Notes under the pieces: generated by a model
Told to the model about the DNA's origin: nothing
The model's input: only the letters and a program-made list of their open reading frames with translations
Database searches by the model: none
Program-made: the position numbers and the translations under genes
Part shown: in pieces, positions 33,441 through 43,372 of the stretch
Layout of the letters: every line of letters starts with the position of its first letter
How positions within the stretch are numbered: the stretch's first letter is position 1
NCBI GenBank assembly: GCA_032718475.1
Contig: JAUCBJ010007985.1
Span: forward strand, 1-64,000
Length of the DNA stretch: 64,000 nucleotides
DNA from: Nemertoderma westbladi
Taxonomy: Eukaryota > Xenacoelomorpha > Nemertodermatida > Nemertodermatidae
Direction: 5' to 3'

Positions 33441-35967
33441 CATCGCGTCACGGGGGATGCAACCACTCGACTTTTGTAAACCGGACAATAAATCCTTTTG
33501 GTTTAGAGGACCCGATTTCCTACAGCGACCATCAGACGAATGGCCACCGTTATTCGACGCGACAACCAACACCATACCAGAGGGCGCCGAGATAAAACTC
33601 GACAAGGTTGTCAAGTCTAAAGCGAAAGCCAACGCCAAGGTCAAGAGGAAAAAAGGACGGACGAAATCTGATGACCTGGACGCCAGACCTGACATTACGC
33701 CAGACGTCTCGCCAGACACTCGACCAGACGCTTGTACGAATCCTTCGCCGGATGTTCCGCGGGAGATTTCACCAGACGTTTCGCCGGATTGTTCACCAGA
33801 TTACTCGCCAGACTATTCACCAGAAGAGACACCAGATTGTTCTCCGGATTGTTCGCCAGATTGTTTGATGGAACTCTCGACAGAATGTCTACCGGACGTC
33901 TCACCAGACTGTTCACCAGACATCTCGACAGACTGTCCACCAGACTGTCTACCAGACTTTGAACCAGACTTTCTGACGGAAGTTACGCTAGACAGACTTT
34001 GGGACCGACGACAAGACATTTCGCTGGAAGTTCCGCGCTATGTCTCACCAGACGTCTCACCAGACTGTTCACCAGACGCTTCACCAGACTGTCTACTAGA
34101 CACTCCATTAGAAGACCCATTGGAGCGGACTTTTAGAGACGTACCGAATTTGACTTCTTTGGACGACAGTGATGTGGCCACAGGGATTACACTCCGCTCG
34201 AAGAAGGTACTTGACTTACCTACAGGTAAAGTGGTGACTAAGGTTAGGAAGCTTACAGGCTCACAGGAACACACTGACACTGTAGAGTTGAAACCATTAC
34301 TGCCAGTCGACACATTAGGTGCGGACGGCAAAGGTAAGACCGTAGAGATTGACGTACTTGGGGACTCAGACAAACCTACCGGAAGGCCCGTGGGCCTACC
34401 AAGTCCAGACAAGTATCTACACTACGACTACACCTTACCCGATGACGTCACTAACACTTACGTTGACAGGATAGTGAACCTAACTAGATCATGGACTGAC
34501 GCGTGCCGCAAGTTAGCATGGCTCAAACGATTGAGACAATATGCCAGAGGCAAACGCGACTTTCCTAGAAGACTTACCTTAAAGGAAATTGACCACTGTG
34601 AAGTTGATATCATTCGACATTATCAATTGCGATATTTCGCACGAGAGTTCACAGCGATCAAACAAGGTAAACAGATTAAGTCTTCACCGATTTTGAGTTG
34701 GAGTCCGATTATTTACCGGGGCTTACTTTGTCACAAGTCCAGACTCCAAAACATCGACTTTGCACTTGACTTCAGGTATCCTATCATCATACCGCAACAC
34801 CATGAGTTACAACGCGCTATGATACTGGACGCACATGTACAACTCAAACACGTAGGTAGACACCACTGTCTATCACACTTACGCTCGAGGTTTGTACTGA
34901 TTAGACCTAGTAAGGCACTGAGTTCAGTAACACGGAACTGTATTATTTGTAAGAAGGTGCACGCGAGGATAGGACACCAAGAAATGAGTGAACTACCACT
35001 AGCAAGATTACAGGCGTTTAGACCCCCTTTCACTGAGACAGGGATAGACTGTTTTGGACCCATAATCGCGAAACGCGGAAGGGTACAGGTAAAACGTTGG
35101 GGATTGATCTTCACCTGCATGGCCAGCAGAGCTGTCCATATAGAGCGAGTGACAGACTTGTCCACCAATGCCTTTATCCTAGCCTTACGGCGATTTATCG
35201 CTAGACGTGGATTGGTCAAATCCATATACTGCGACCAAGGGACAAACTTTGTGGGTGCACGGAACGAGATAACCAGAGCTTTGAGAAAATTGGACCAAAA
35301 CCAGATTTCCGAGGAACTACGTCCTCACCGTATTGTTTGGTTTTTCAATACTCCAGACAGTCCGTGGAGAGGCGGCGTTTGGGAAAGGCTGATTGGCTCA
35401 ATAAAGACAGCTATGGCTAAAGTCGTACCGACGCAACACATCTTGACAGACGACCAACTGACGACGTTACTAATAGAAATCGAAGCAATCTTAAATACCA
35501 GACCGATCGCTTTGATCCCAGACAATAACGACGTACAGTTTGCCTTGACACCAGCGCACCTGCTTATGCAGGCGCCGACGACACTGTTGCCCATTTCGGT
35601 ACCCGTTGATAGTGACGGATACGGCAACAAGGCTTGGAAAATCACTCAATTGCTTGCAAATAAATTCTGGGAAATATGGCAGAAATATTATTTGCCCTCT
35701 ATTTCGACCAGAACCTCTTGGTATCTAAATACCCGGTGTTTAAGACGTGGTGACCATGTCTTATTGGCTGAAGCTAATCTGAGAAGACGGTTTTGGCTGA
35801 CTGGAGTCATTTTGACCACGCACCCTACATCTGGTGTAGTGAGAACAGTTACTGTACGGACTATCGACGGTCGTACCATAGACAGACCTGTACAACGTCT
35901 CGTACTCCTTGAGGAGACTAGAAACGAGACGGGAGACTACAAATCTCCACCCAATATTAGTAAATAG
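33415..35967 (+). CDS. BEL-C RNase H tail, repeat linker and integrase
   Basis: Continues the polyprotein in the next frame; the first Met at 33457 is probably not a true start. Residues 1-15 contain PGKLNPADIASRG, the end of RNase H. About 145 residues of (S/T)PD-type repeats follow (33691-34128). Then come the integrase zinc domain (HHELQ...H and CIICKK) and the DDE core: GIDCFGP, YCDQGTNFVGA and the Glu in WERLIGSIKTA. The C-terminal barrel region includes LRRGDHVLLAE. All catalytic residues are present and the stop is normal. The shift from the upstream frame equals a loss of two bases or gain of one at about 33414. Confidence 0.92.
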   Translation, partial: CPGKLNPADIASRGMQPLDFCKPDNKSFWFRGPDFLQRPSDEWPPLFDATTNTIPEGAEIKLDKVVKSKAKANAKVKRKKGRTKSDDLDARPDITPDVSPDTRPDACTNPSPDVPREISPDVSPDCSPDYSPDYSPEETPDCSPDCSPDCLMELSTECLPDVSPDCSPDISTDCPPDCLPDFEPDFLTEVTLDRLWDRRQDISLEVPRYVSPDVSPDCSPDASPDCLLDTPLEDPLERTFRDVPNLTSLDDSDVATGITLRSKKVLDLPTGKVVTKVRKLTGSQEHTDTVELKPLLPVDTLGADGKGKTVEIDVLGDSDKPTGRPVGLPSPDKYLHYDYTLPDDVTNTYVDRIVNLTRSWTDACRKLAWLKRLRQYARGKRDFPRRLTLKEIDHCEVDIIRHYQLRYFAREFTAIKQGKQIKSSPILSWSPIIYRGLLCHKSRLQNIDFALDFRYPIIIPQHHELQRAMILDAHVQLKHVGRHHCLSHLRSRFVLIRPSKALSSVTRNCIICKKVHARIGHQEMSELPLARLQAFRPPFTETGIDCFGPIIAKRGRVQVKRWGLIFTCMASRAVHIERVTDLSTNAFILALRRFIARRGLVKSIYCDQGTNFVGARNEITRALRKLDQNQISEELRPHRIVWFFNTPDSPWRGGVWERLIGSIKTAMAKVVPTQHILTDDQLTTLLIEIEAILNTRPIALIPDNNDVQFALTPAHLLMQAPTTLLPISVPVDSDGYGNKAWKITQLLANKFWEIWQKYYLPSISTRTSWYLNTRCLRRGDHVLLAEANLRRRFWLTGVILTTHPTSGVVRTVTVRTIDGRTIDRPVQRLVLLEETRNETGDYKSPPNISK
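33691..34128 (+). repeat. Imperfect 12-bp coding repeat, (S/T)PD-x units
   Basis: Degenerate tandem repeats of the pattern TCACCAGACTGT encode SPDC, SPDV, SPDY and similar units. They lie between RNase H and the integrase zinc domain, where BEL-A and BEL-B have ordinary linkers. Confidence 0.85.
34381..34400 (+). repeat. BEL-C dispersed hairpin, copy 6, with compensatory change
   Basis: GGAAGGCCCGTGGGCCTACC. The T-A pair next to the loop in the other copies is C-G here, so the stem is kept although both bases changed. It is read as GRPVGLP. Confidence 0.85.
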
Positions 35968-36316
35968 ATGTGGGACCTTTGTTGGCCGCCACATAGACCT
36001 ACTGTATTTAGTTATTTGTATTTGTATTACTGTACGTGCATTTGTAATCCTCTTCACTGTAGATAGAGACAGCGGTGGAATTCCATTGTCTTTATACGTG
36101 AACATGGAGGGTAGTACCCTTATGTATCACATAGGAGCGGGATTGTGTGTACAGTAGGAATGGAATTCCACTTGGAACCCACAAGTGAGACATTTTTCAA
36201 AATTATTAGACAAATCCATTTGTTTGGATTTAAATTTAAGAAAAACGATTCTCCAGTGAAAGCAAATTCTAGAATACAGCTAGAAAAAATTAAAATTTGG
36301 GAGGACAAGAGCGGAT

Positions 36317-36336
36317 GGAAGGCTTGCGAGCCTACC
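36317..36336 (+). repeat. BEL-C dispersed hairpin, copy 7
   Basis: GGAAGGCTTGCGAGCCTACC, consensus form, in the non-coding 3' region. Confidence 0.9.
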
Positions 36337-36754
36337 GATAAATTTTTTTTTGGAAAAGGAAATCGGTCTTGTTCTACGTAGTCGTGTCTACTATTATTTA
36401 GACCAATTAATTCTCGACTGCATTATTTTCTTTTGGGAAGTAGCGGGGAAATTAAAAGGTGAGTATTTTAGACTCACGGCTAGTTTACCCGGAATTCGTT
36501 TTTTATCGGCACAATTTTTTGGATTAGGGGCCAGTGCGAAATCACGCGAACCCGAAGTCATTAGGCAAAATGGGTTGGGGTTTAGAGCAGAGTTGAGCCA
36601 AAAGCCGACAAACTCTAAGTCACCTCACATCTAACCTCTGTTTGTGCTTCCTCTAGTAGAAACACTATTATCAAAGATCCACGCAGGAATAGGAGCACCA
36701 GGCGCCGTTCAACCGATATGGGGCCAAAACTTTAACCTGTTTGGAGTGGAGAGT

Positions 36755-37006
36755 ATGGCTAGGAGTACAGACAAGCTTGCTAAATCCAAGGCGGATCCAA
36801 ACGTCACGCGACAGCGATTGGACGCTTATAACAAAACAGCGGAGGAGTTACGCGCGGAGTTCAAAGCGTTGTACCCCTACGATGCGTTATGCGACGCCAG
36901 CGACGTTTGCGAGAACCCCGAGCTGATATTAGCGCGTTGCCCAAACCACCAAAGTCTGCGTTACCAAGAAGGCGGTCGTTTCATCTCCCGTCGTCCCCTT
37001 TCCTAG
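36755..37006 (+). CDS. Small hypothetical ORF in BEL-C 3' region
   Basis: 83 codons from ATG to TAG. It is Lys/Arg/Glu-rich in the first half, with Cys residues at CDASDVC and ARCPNH. I do not recognise it. It occupies the third-ORF position of the element. An overlapping open frame (36889-37362) continues with charged sequence, which could indicate a frameshifted longer protein. No domain supports either reading. Confidence 0.3.
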   Translation: MARSTDKLAKSKADPNVTRQRLDAYNKTAEELRAEFKALYPYDALCDASDVCENPELILARCPNHQSLRYQEGGRFISRRPLS

Positions 37007-37130
37007 CGTTCTGGAACCACCGACAACTCGACGCCGAAGTCCGAGCCCAGTTCGACCTCGACCACCACCCAATCGTATTAGAGGACGTGGACGAGCCCGG
37101 TCGGCCAAGGAATAGGAAAGCGAGAAGAAA

Positions 37131-37215
37131 GGATATTATATTCAGATATTATATTTGGATGTTATATTGGATATTTATATTGGATATTTTATATTTGGAT
37201 ATTATATTTGGGTAT
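37131..37215. repeat. AT-rich simple repeat
   Basis: Repeats of TTGGATATTATAT-type words in the BEL-C 3' region. Confidence 0.7.
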
Positions 37216-37255
37216 TTATATCGGACGTTGGGTTTGGAAGGACGAGATATGGAAA

Positions 37256-37275
37256 GGAAGGCTTGCGAGCCTACC
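37256..37275 (+). repeat. BEL-C dispersed hairpin, copy 8
   Basis: GGAAGGCTTGCGAGCCTACC, consensus form, directly after the AT-rich repeat in the 3' region. Confidence 0.9.
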
Positions 37276-37744
37276 GTTAGCAATTGGTGCTCAGGAGAAG
37301 ACATCCAGACCAGCAGGACGAACTTTTTAGATCGTCAGGAGGACTTATTTGAAAGTTATTAGCGCATTGTGTTTATATTATATTTGGACAGATTTAATTT
37401 GGTGAAGGTTTATTATGTATATTTACAATATATAAAGATTTATCGAAAGAGTTTGATTTATTTGTTTGATTTGTTTGATTTATTTGTTCTGATTTGTTTA
37501 ATTTGTTTATCTTGATAACCGAAAGCCTTTTTTTTGTATTTTAGGCACTAAAGTTAATTCGTAAATTTGTATTTGTATGTACGATCGATTGTATTTACGC
37601 CGTATCTGCAATATTAAGTATGCAATGATTAGATAGTGATTATATTTTATATTTTAGGCCCTACCAGTAAATTTAGAAATAGTTTGTAGATATTTTATAT
37701 TTTGATTGGTGAAAACAGTCTTACTTACTGTTTTCATGGAGCGG

Positions 37745-40015
37745 TGATGAATTATTTCACTATAAGGTAGCATTTGTAGTTTAACTTTAACGTAAAAACT
37801 TTTGAAAATCCGACGTATTTTGATTAAGTTACAGTAATGTAATATGCCTATTCATATTTGTACACATAAAACCCTTAGGTACTCTCGTGGCGTAGTGGTC
37901 AGATGGTTAAGGCGTTGGTTACATTACGTAGGTTACGAGTTCGAATCCCAGTCGGGAAATTTGTATTTTGGGGCCATTTATTTTCGTGTGGTGCTAATTG
38001 ATAGGCCAATGAGAAGCGTACAGCGTAGCGAATGATGAGCCAGGCCAATCATAGGGCATAAATTATCTTATTGCTCAAATGTGAGGCAGTGGAAAATTCT
38101 GTTAGGATTCCATGTCCCAGATTAGTGTAAGGGCCGGACTGCGTTGAACGATGAGCTGGGCCAATCATAGGGCACGAAGCACTTCATTGCTCAATTGTGA
38201 AGCTGTGGAAAATTCTGTTTAGTTTCCATGTGCAATTTCTAGTATAAAAAGGCCGGTTTGCCTTCGGTTATCACCTTATATTATGTCACTTCTTACCACT
38301 TTGTAAAACTCTTACTTTTGTAAAATTAGTTTATTCGGTTTCTTGTTGAAACTTTATTTGATAAATCCTTTTGTAAAACTGTAAATATACTGCAAATTCC
38401 TGACATGTTTTCTTTTGGTCCAACTTCGGGACAGCCGAACATCAGGGAGATGGCAGCCTAGACCGTTAGGCCGTAAGCAACGCAGGGAAGGGATGTCCAC
38501 AACACGCTAGCGCCCACATTGGATCGACCGCGCACCCCCTTTGCCCCTTCGAAATACTCCACTTGCTATGCAGCGCCCGCTTCGTGAGAAGGTAAGACTT
38601 TGTTCGCGCCCTTGCCCGCCGTAAGACCTATAGATCAGGGTAAGCGTGACACCGTACTGGACGCCGCAAATTTAGGATCAAATAATTATATCCAGACACC
38701 CCCCCTTTGTCAAGTCCTACGAATCCCTGGGTTAACCTGTACTTCCTACAGGTGCGAACTATTGCCATTCGTCAGTACGCGAGTACACATTAGGTACGGA
38801 CAGCATACGTTCCATAATTTAGTGATTCATAGCACTGACTGTTTGGTACCGGTTCGCTTTGTAGAACGTACATTAGTACCCCCCCCCCCCCCCCCCCCCC
38901 TGTCTGGAGTTAGCTATTTGATCAGGCAAGGAGTATTTCTGCTACCGGCACACTGCTTGGCCTAGGGAGGTTTATTAATATCCTACCGCGCCTTGCCACG
39001 TACTGATAGGTATTGCTGCTAACTACCGCAGCAACAAAGTTCTAGAATTAAATTAGTATACCAGATCAGCTAACGTACGGTAGCGATTAACCCCTATTCT
39101 TATCTTACAACCAGAATCTGGTATTAGTGCCGATCACGGGTGTAGTTACTAACACTGTGGTTGCCCATTGGGTTGTGGATAGGAAGGAGAGAGCTTTGAC
39201 GTCATTCGTGAGTATAAAGTTCTACAAACGCGACTAGTTTATTTTAGTAGCTAGCGCACGGTATCATTTTAGTCAGAAAATCACTAAAACCTAGTAAAAG
39301 GAATTACACGAAATTGTTTTATTCGTAACACACCCACACACACACGCCCTAAAACATATTGCCCTTAAAATTCTACTAGCTATAGCGCACTATACATTAC
39401 TTTAGGTGGAAATTGTCTGTATTTGTAAAATTAGGATCTGATTTAGTTGCGGCGATAAGGAGTATTTCACTTTCGTTATTAAACTGTTGTGTTGTCCAGC
39501 AGTTATTGTTACATTTAGGCTTGACCCTTTAGACTGATTTCGTACAGGGGGATCAGTTATTGTTACGTTTAGGTACGACCCCTTTTCGACTGATTTAGGA
39601 CTGTCAGTGTTGTTACGCTAGGTCTGTTAACCCACTAGCTCGTATATAAACCATATAAATCACACCGCGGCAAGTTACTGTATTTAGGACTGTCAGTGAT
39701 AGTTAGGATTCGCTGCGCGGGGATTGTTTTCCCGTGAGTTTGGTCTGTTACGGTAACTGTACATCTGCCTCACCGGTTAGAGGACAGGTATCCTTCTGTC
39801 TAGTACGTAGGCATTAGACCCGCTCACGTACATAGAATAGATACTAGGCTCTGTTCCTCGCCAGTAGTCGTTTGTGTACTATATCTGTTTGTTTAGATAT
39901 CCTGGACTGGGATTTGTTGTCAGATACTGTACAAGCCCGTATACATTACTAGAGTCTCATAGTAAGATACATCGTTACTAGGATCTGGTAAGCGGTATAC
40001 TACTGGACCCTTACA
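37745..40015 (+). repeat. BEL-C 3' LTR
   Basis: 2271 bp and nearly identical to 23784-26054. It is followed by target duplication AAGGA (40016-40020). Confidence 0.97.
37883..37957 (+). other. tRNA-like module in BEL-C 3' LTR
   Basis: Second copy of the A-box/B-box module at 23922-23996, unchanged by eye. Confidence 0.65.
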
Positions 40016-41720
40016 AAGGATGATCCTTAATTCCATAAAATGAGTCCGGCAAAGGTCTAGCGCGTATGTTAACATCTTGTACCATGCGACGGACTAGATC
40101 CGCTCTATTGTCCGGAGGCTCAACAAGTACACCATCGACACGAGCAGCCGCGATGGGTGGACGTTGTATCATAGGAGCGTCAGCAATGAGCTCGTGAGAT
40201 CTGAGATCAGTATTAACCGGTTGAGGCTGTACCGTAGCAAAGAGCTTGTCTTTAAAATGAGGAACCATCGAGGGGTGGAGGATCGTTTTGGAATAGAGAT
40301 CCGTCACGAGAATTTGAGTTTCTGTTTGGGCTAAAGCAGCTTCTTCCCTCTCAGTCAGCTCTATATGTCTCTCCTCGAGCTGATTTTCCTCAGCTTGTTG
40401 TTGCAAGCGCTCGTCCAGGAATTCCTGTAAGGAGTAGGTTCGTCCACGTTCGATGTCCTCCTCTAGATTCTGTATTTCTCTATCGAACTGTGGTAAAGCT
40501 AGTTCTTTCACCCCTTGGACTTGTTGTTGCAATTTACGTTTCTCCAAGCAATCGTAAGTTCCCTTTCCGATTTTCTGCCGAATAGCGTCCAATGCATTTC
40601 GTATCACGCTCTCTTCGACTTCTGTTACAGGTTGGATAGGAGGGAGGCCAGGACGGTTGTAGGGGTTAAACGGTGATATTAGATGACCGCGTCCTAGTCC
40701 AGCGAGGTTAGGTTGGCGAATATCTAACGAACCCACTACCGGAGTGCCACCAATCAACTGTTCAGGTAACACTAGATCTTTGAACAGTGAGTATAACTCG
40801 GGAGGATCCGTAATACTATTAGGATCGAGAGTTTGAGGTATCACTTGGGAATGAGGAGGTCTGACCGAGTATTCCGGAACTCTGATCATGGGTTTGTTCA
40901 ATGATCGTTTAAGGCGCGCGACCGTAGGTGATACGTCGAAAAGGTTTCGCTCGAAACTCCCATAAGTATATCGCGTAAAACTGTGTTTAGCACAACATCT
41001 CCGCGGATGTTTATGCCTTTCGATTTGCTGGTTAGGTCTAGGGCATTCGTCACAGTAATACCAAAGACGCACGTCTTGAAGGGGAAACGCGGGTGATCGC
41101 TCTCCAGTTTTACAATATTCCTCCATCTGTTCGAAGCTATCTGGAACGACAGGGAGTGGTCGATCGGCGGTAAGATACATCATCGTAAAATAGAGCCGTT
41201 TGAGTTCCATCATAGGATCTGGATGTATACCTTGAGGATATCGAGTTTCGAGGTTTTGTTGACTAGCAACATTGAGATAGGTCTCTCTTAGGAATTCTAG
41301 ATATTCGTTGAAGCCGCTACGTTTATCAGGTTCTTCAACGTCTTCTCTTTCGAGTTTATTTCGAATAGAGTTCTCGTGTTCTATTCTCGATTTGTCGTTT
41401 CGACTCCGATGGGTATGATATTTAAATAAAACCATTTCCCTTTCGGTATTGACATCGTCGGTGTCGTGTAAATCAATAGGATGACCAGTAGTCAAGAAGT
41501 CCATATACGTACCATTACGATGCGTATAGCGAGCAGTGAATTTTCCATAGTCCAATTCACGCGTAAGTTGCTCCTGGGACATTGGCGGTTCGATATAACG
41601 ACCATCGTCCTCCGTAGTAGTTGGATCAGCGTCGCCGCGTATCAAGCTATCGACAAACGCTTGTAAAGGTAGAGTATATCTCTCCCTGATACCAAGATCA
41701 TCTTCTATTAATTCAGTCAT
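40016..41720 (-). pseudogene. BEL-B third ORF, N-terminal part
   Basis: ATG at 41720; 568 codons up to the BEL-C insertion at 40016, then two codons of LTR sequence before a stop. It is acidic near the N-terminus. A Cys-rich stretch with WYYCDECPRPNQ and CCAKHSF lies at about 41065-40970, possibly a zinc-binding site. A Gln/Glu-rich segment follows near 40560-40330, likely helical. No signal peptide, membrane segment or known enzyme motif was seen. It follows pol by 1.65 kb. Joined in register with 21230-23783 the gene would be about 1,420 codons, far longer than the 402-codon ORF in the same position of BEL-A. Confidence 0.75.
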
Positions 41721-43372
41721 ATCTGCTATACGAGTTCACCAATATTATAATGAGTTTATATATTTATTAGGCGAGCGGGCGTCGCTGCCTACTTCTCCCT
41801 TGCCCCCAGACAGTGTGATTCTCAGCGCCGATATACCGCTGTCGCTGTACTTTCGCCAACGACGTAGCCGTACAACGACAACGATAACCGGCACAAGTCA
41901 CTCCACTGTCCGTCCCAAAGGCTTAGATGTACTTCAGGTTTTCCTTGGAGAGTTAGGTTACTTTCACGATTGCGACTAGCTACTGTAAACACACTTTAGC
42001 AGTAACATTCACCTATAAACTCACAAATACCACACAACTGGTCACAACTACGCACATTCGGGCCATTTGTCCGTTAGTCAATGCCTTCCAGAATGTCACT
42101 GTATTATTATGTATCCTTGGATACTAGTAGTGCGCTATGTATTCCCTATGCTATTCAACGGGACAAGCTTTCTATTGTTCTTTTAACTCAATTCTAATTC
42201 TAGCGTGGTTGTTGCTATGGCGACATTATGCAAAGCTAGCGGTAGAATTAGGGTAATTCCAATACATACAGATCTGGGATGTTATTTAATAGTAATTCTT
42301 TAATAGTCAATGTCCTGTTTGATACATGACTTTATGAATTTTATCGGCTATTGACTATGTTTGGGAGACTTTCGCACACTCATACGCATAAGAAGATAAA
42401 TCTCCGCTCCCGTGATCTATTAATTAATGGAATTTTGGGAATGTTATAAATTGCGTAAAAATGGCAATTTATTAAATTCATTAAAAGGCATGAATTTAAA
42501 TTATTCCCTGAAATTTTATTATTTACTAATTAGATGGACATATTTTGATTCTAGAATATGTCTGCGGACACAAGATCCTTAATTCTATGACAATTGTCTT
42601 TTTAAGAATATCGGTAAATGCTACGATATCTTAATTGACTAGAATTGTTGAAGGATCTGAATTTTACAGATTTTGATGTATTGGATTAGCAAATATTAAA
42701 TAATTAATATTTGAGATGGGCACCGATTTATTCCAGAACTTGTCTGGGGACGTTAACCACTGATTCTAAAATTTGTCTTTCAAGTATATCGGTGGGTGCC
42801 GCGATATCTTAATCGACTAGAATTACAGATGGTCAAAGGGTTTAACAGATTTATTTTGCGTTATACGCTACTGTTAAAGGGACATCACGCTACTATATGT
42901 ATTATTTAATATACGGTATGAGAGCAATATCGCACGAAGCAATGTCAGTGTGAAGAGGCAAGTCGTTTCCAAGGTCTACCCAGAGCTTGGTTTAGCCGAG
43001 ACACGAGGATCTGAACTTTGCATTCCTAATACTCTGCCTACCAATAATACTTAAATATAGTAGTGGCTTTATTGTACTTTAATAAGTACGGACATTTCAT
43101 CTTACTGTAGTTACGCATTTATAATATAATACGGACAGTAAGGAAAGAGAAAAACACTTGTTTCTCACCGTCACACTAAATATAATATAAGTAATTAAGT
43201 AATAAACGCGAATATATATTGCACTAATCTACTAAATAATCGCTAAAATAACATTCTACTGAATAAAATTAAAGAAAACAATTATAACAAAATTACATAG
43301 TAATACATACAGAAATATAAAAATAATAAAATAATATAAAATAATAGAGTCACACGCCCACTCCGAACAATA
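41721..43372 (-). other. BEL-B spacer between pol and third ORF
   Basis: 1.65 kb, AT-rich, no supported ORF. It includes a diverged duplication at 42541-42835. Splice or initiation signals for the third ORF may lie here but cannot be identified by eye. Confidence 0.6.
42541..42835. repeat. Diverged tandem duplication of about 180 bp
   Basis: Shared words at an offset of about 180 bp include TGTCTG, TTGTCTTT, ATATCGGT and the longer GATATCTTAAT...GACTAGAATT (near 42629-42652 and 42810-42833). The two halves are clearly diverged. Confidence 0.7.

Larger units (their letters stand above)
35968..37744 (+). other. BEL-C 3' region
   Basis: About 1.8 kb between integrase stop and 3' LTR. It holds two hairpin copies, one small ORF (36755-37006), an AT-rich repeat at 37131-37215, and GGAGCGG at 37738-37744 as likely polypurine tract. 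No env-like or zinc-knuckle ORF comparable with BEL-A or BEL-B was found. Confidence 0.6.
23784..40015 (+). mobile_element. BEL-C: inner BEL/Pao LTR retrotransposon, inserted in the BEL-B third ORF
   Basis: 2271-bp LTRs (23784-26054 and 37745-40015), starting TGATGAATT and ending CCTTACA. The target duplication AAGGA is at 23779-23783 and 40016-40020. Coding is on the plus strand, opposite to BEL-A and BEL-B: gag-protease-RT-RNase H, then integrase after a frameshift, then about 1.8 kb of mostly non-coding DNA. Total 16.2 kb. The LTR pair differs by about five substitutions and two 1-base indels, the lowest divergence of the three, as expected for the latest insertion. Its LTR carries a tRNA-like module, CCAAT and TATA boxes. 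A 20-bp hairpin motif is scattered through the internal part. Confidence 0.96.

Noticed and set aside
37844-38035. ORF of 63 codons in the BEL-C LTR, also at 23883-24074
   Set aside because: It overlaps the tRNA-like module and promoter and is identical in both LTRs, with no coding signature.
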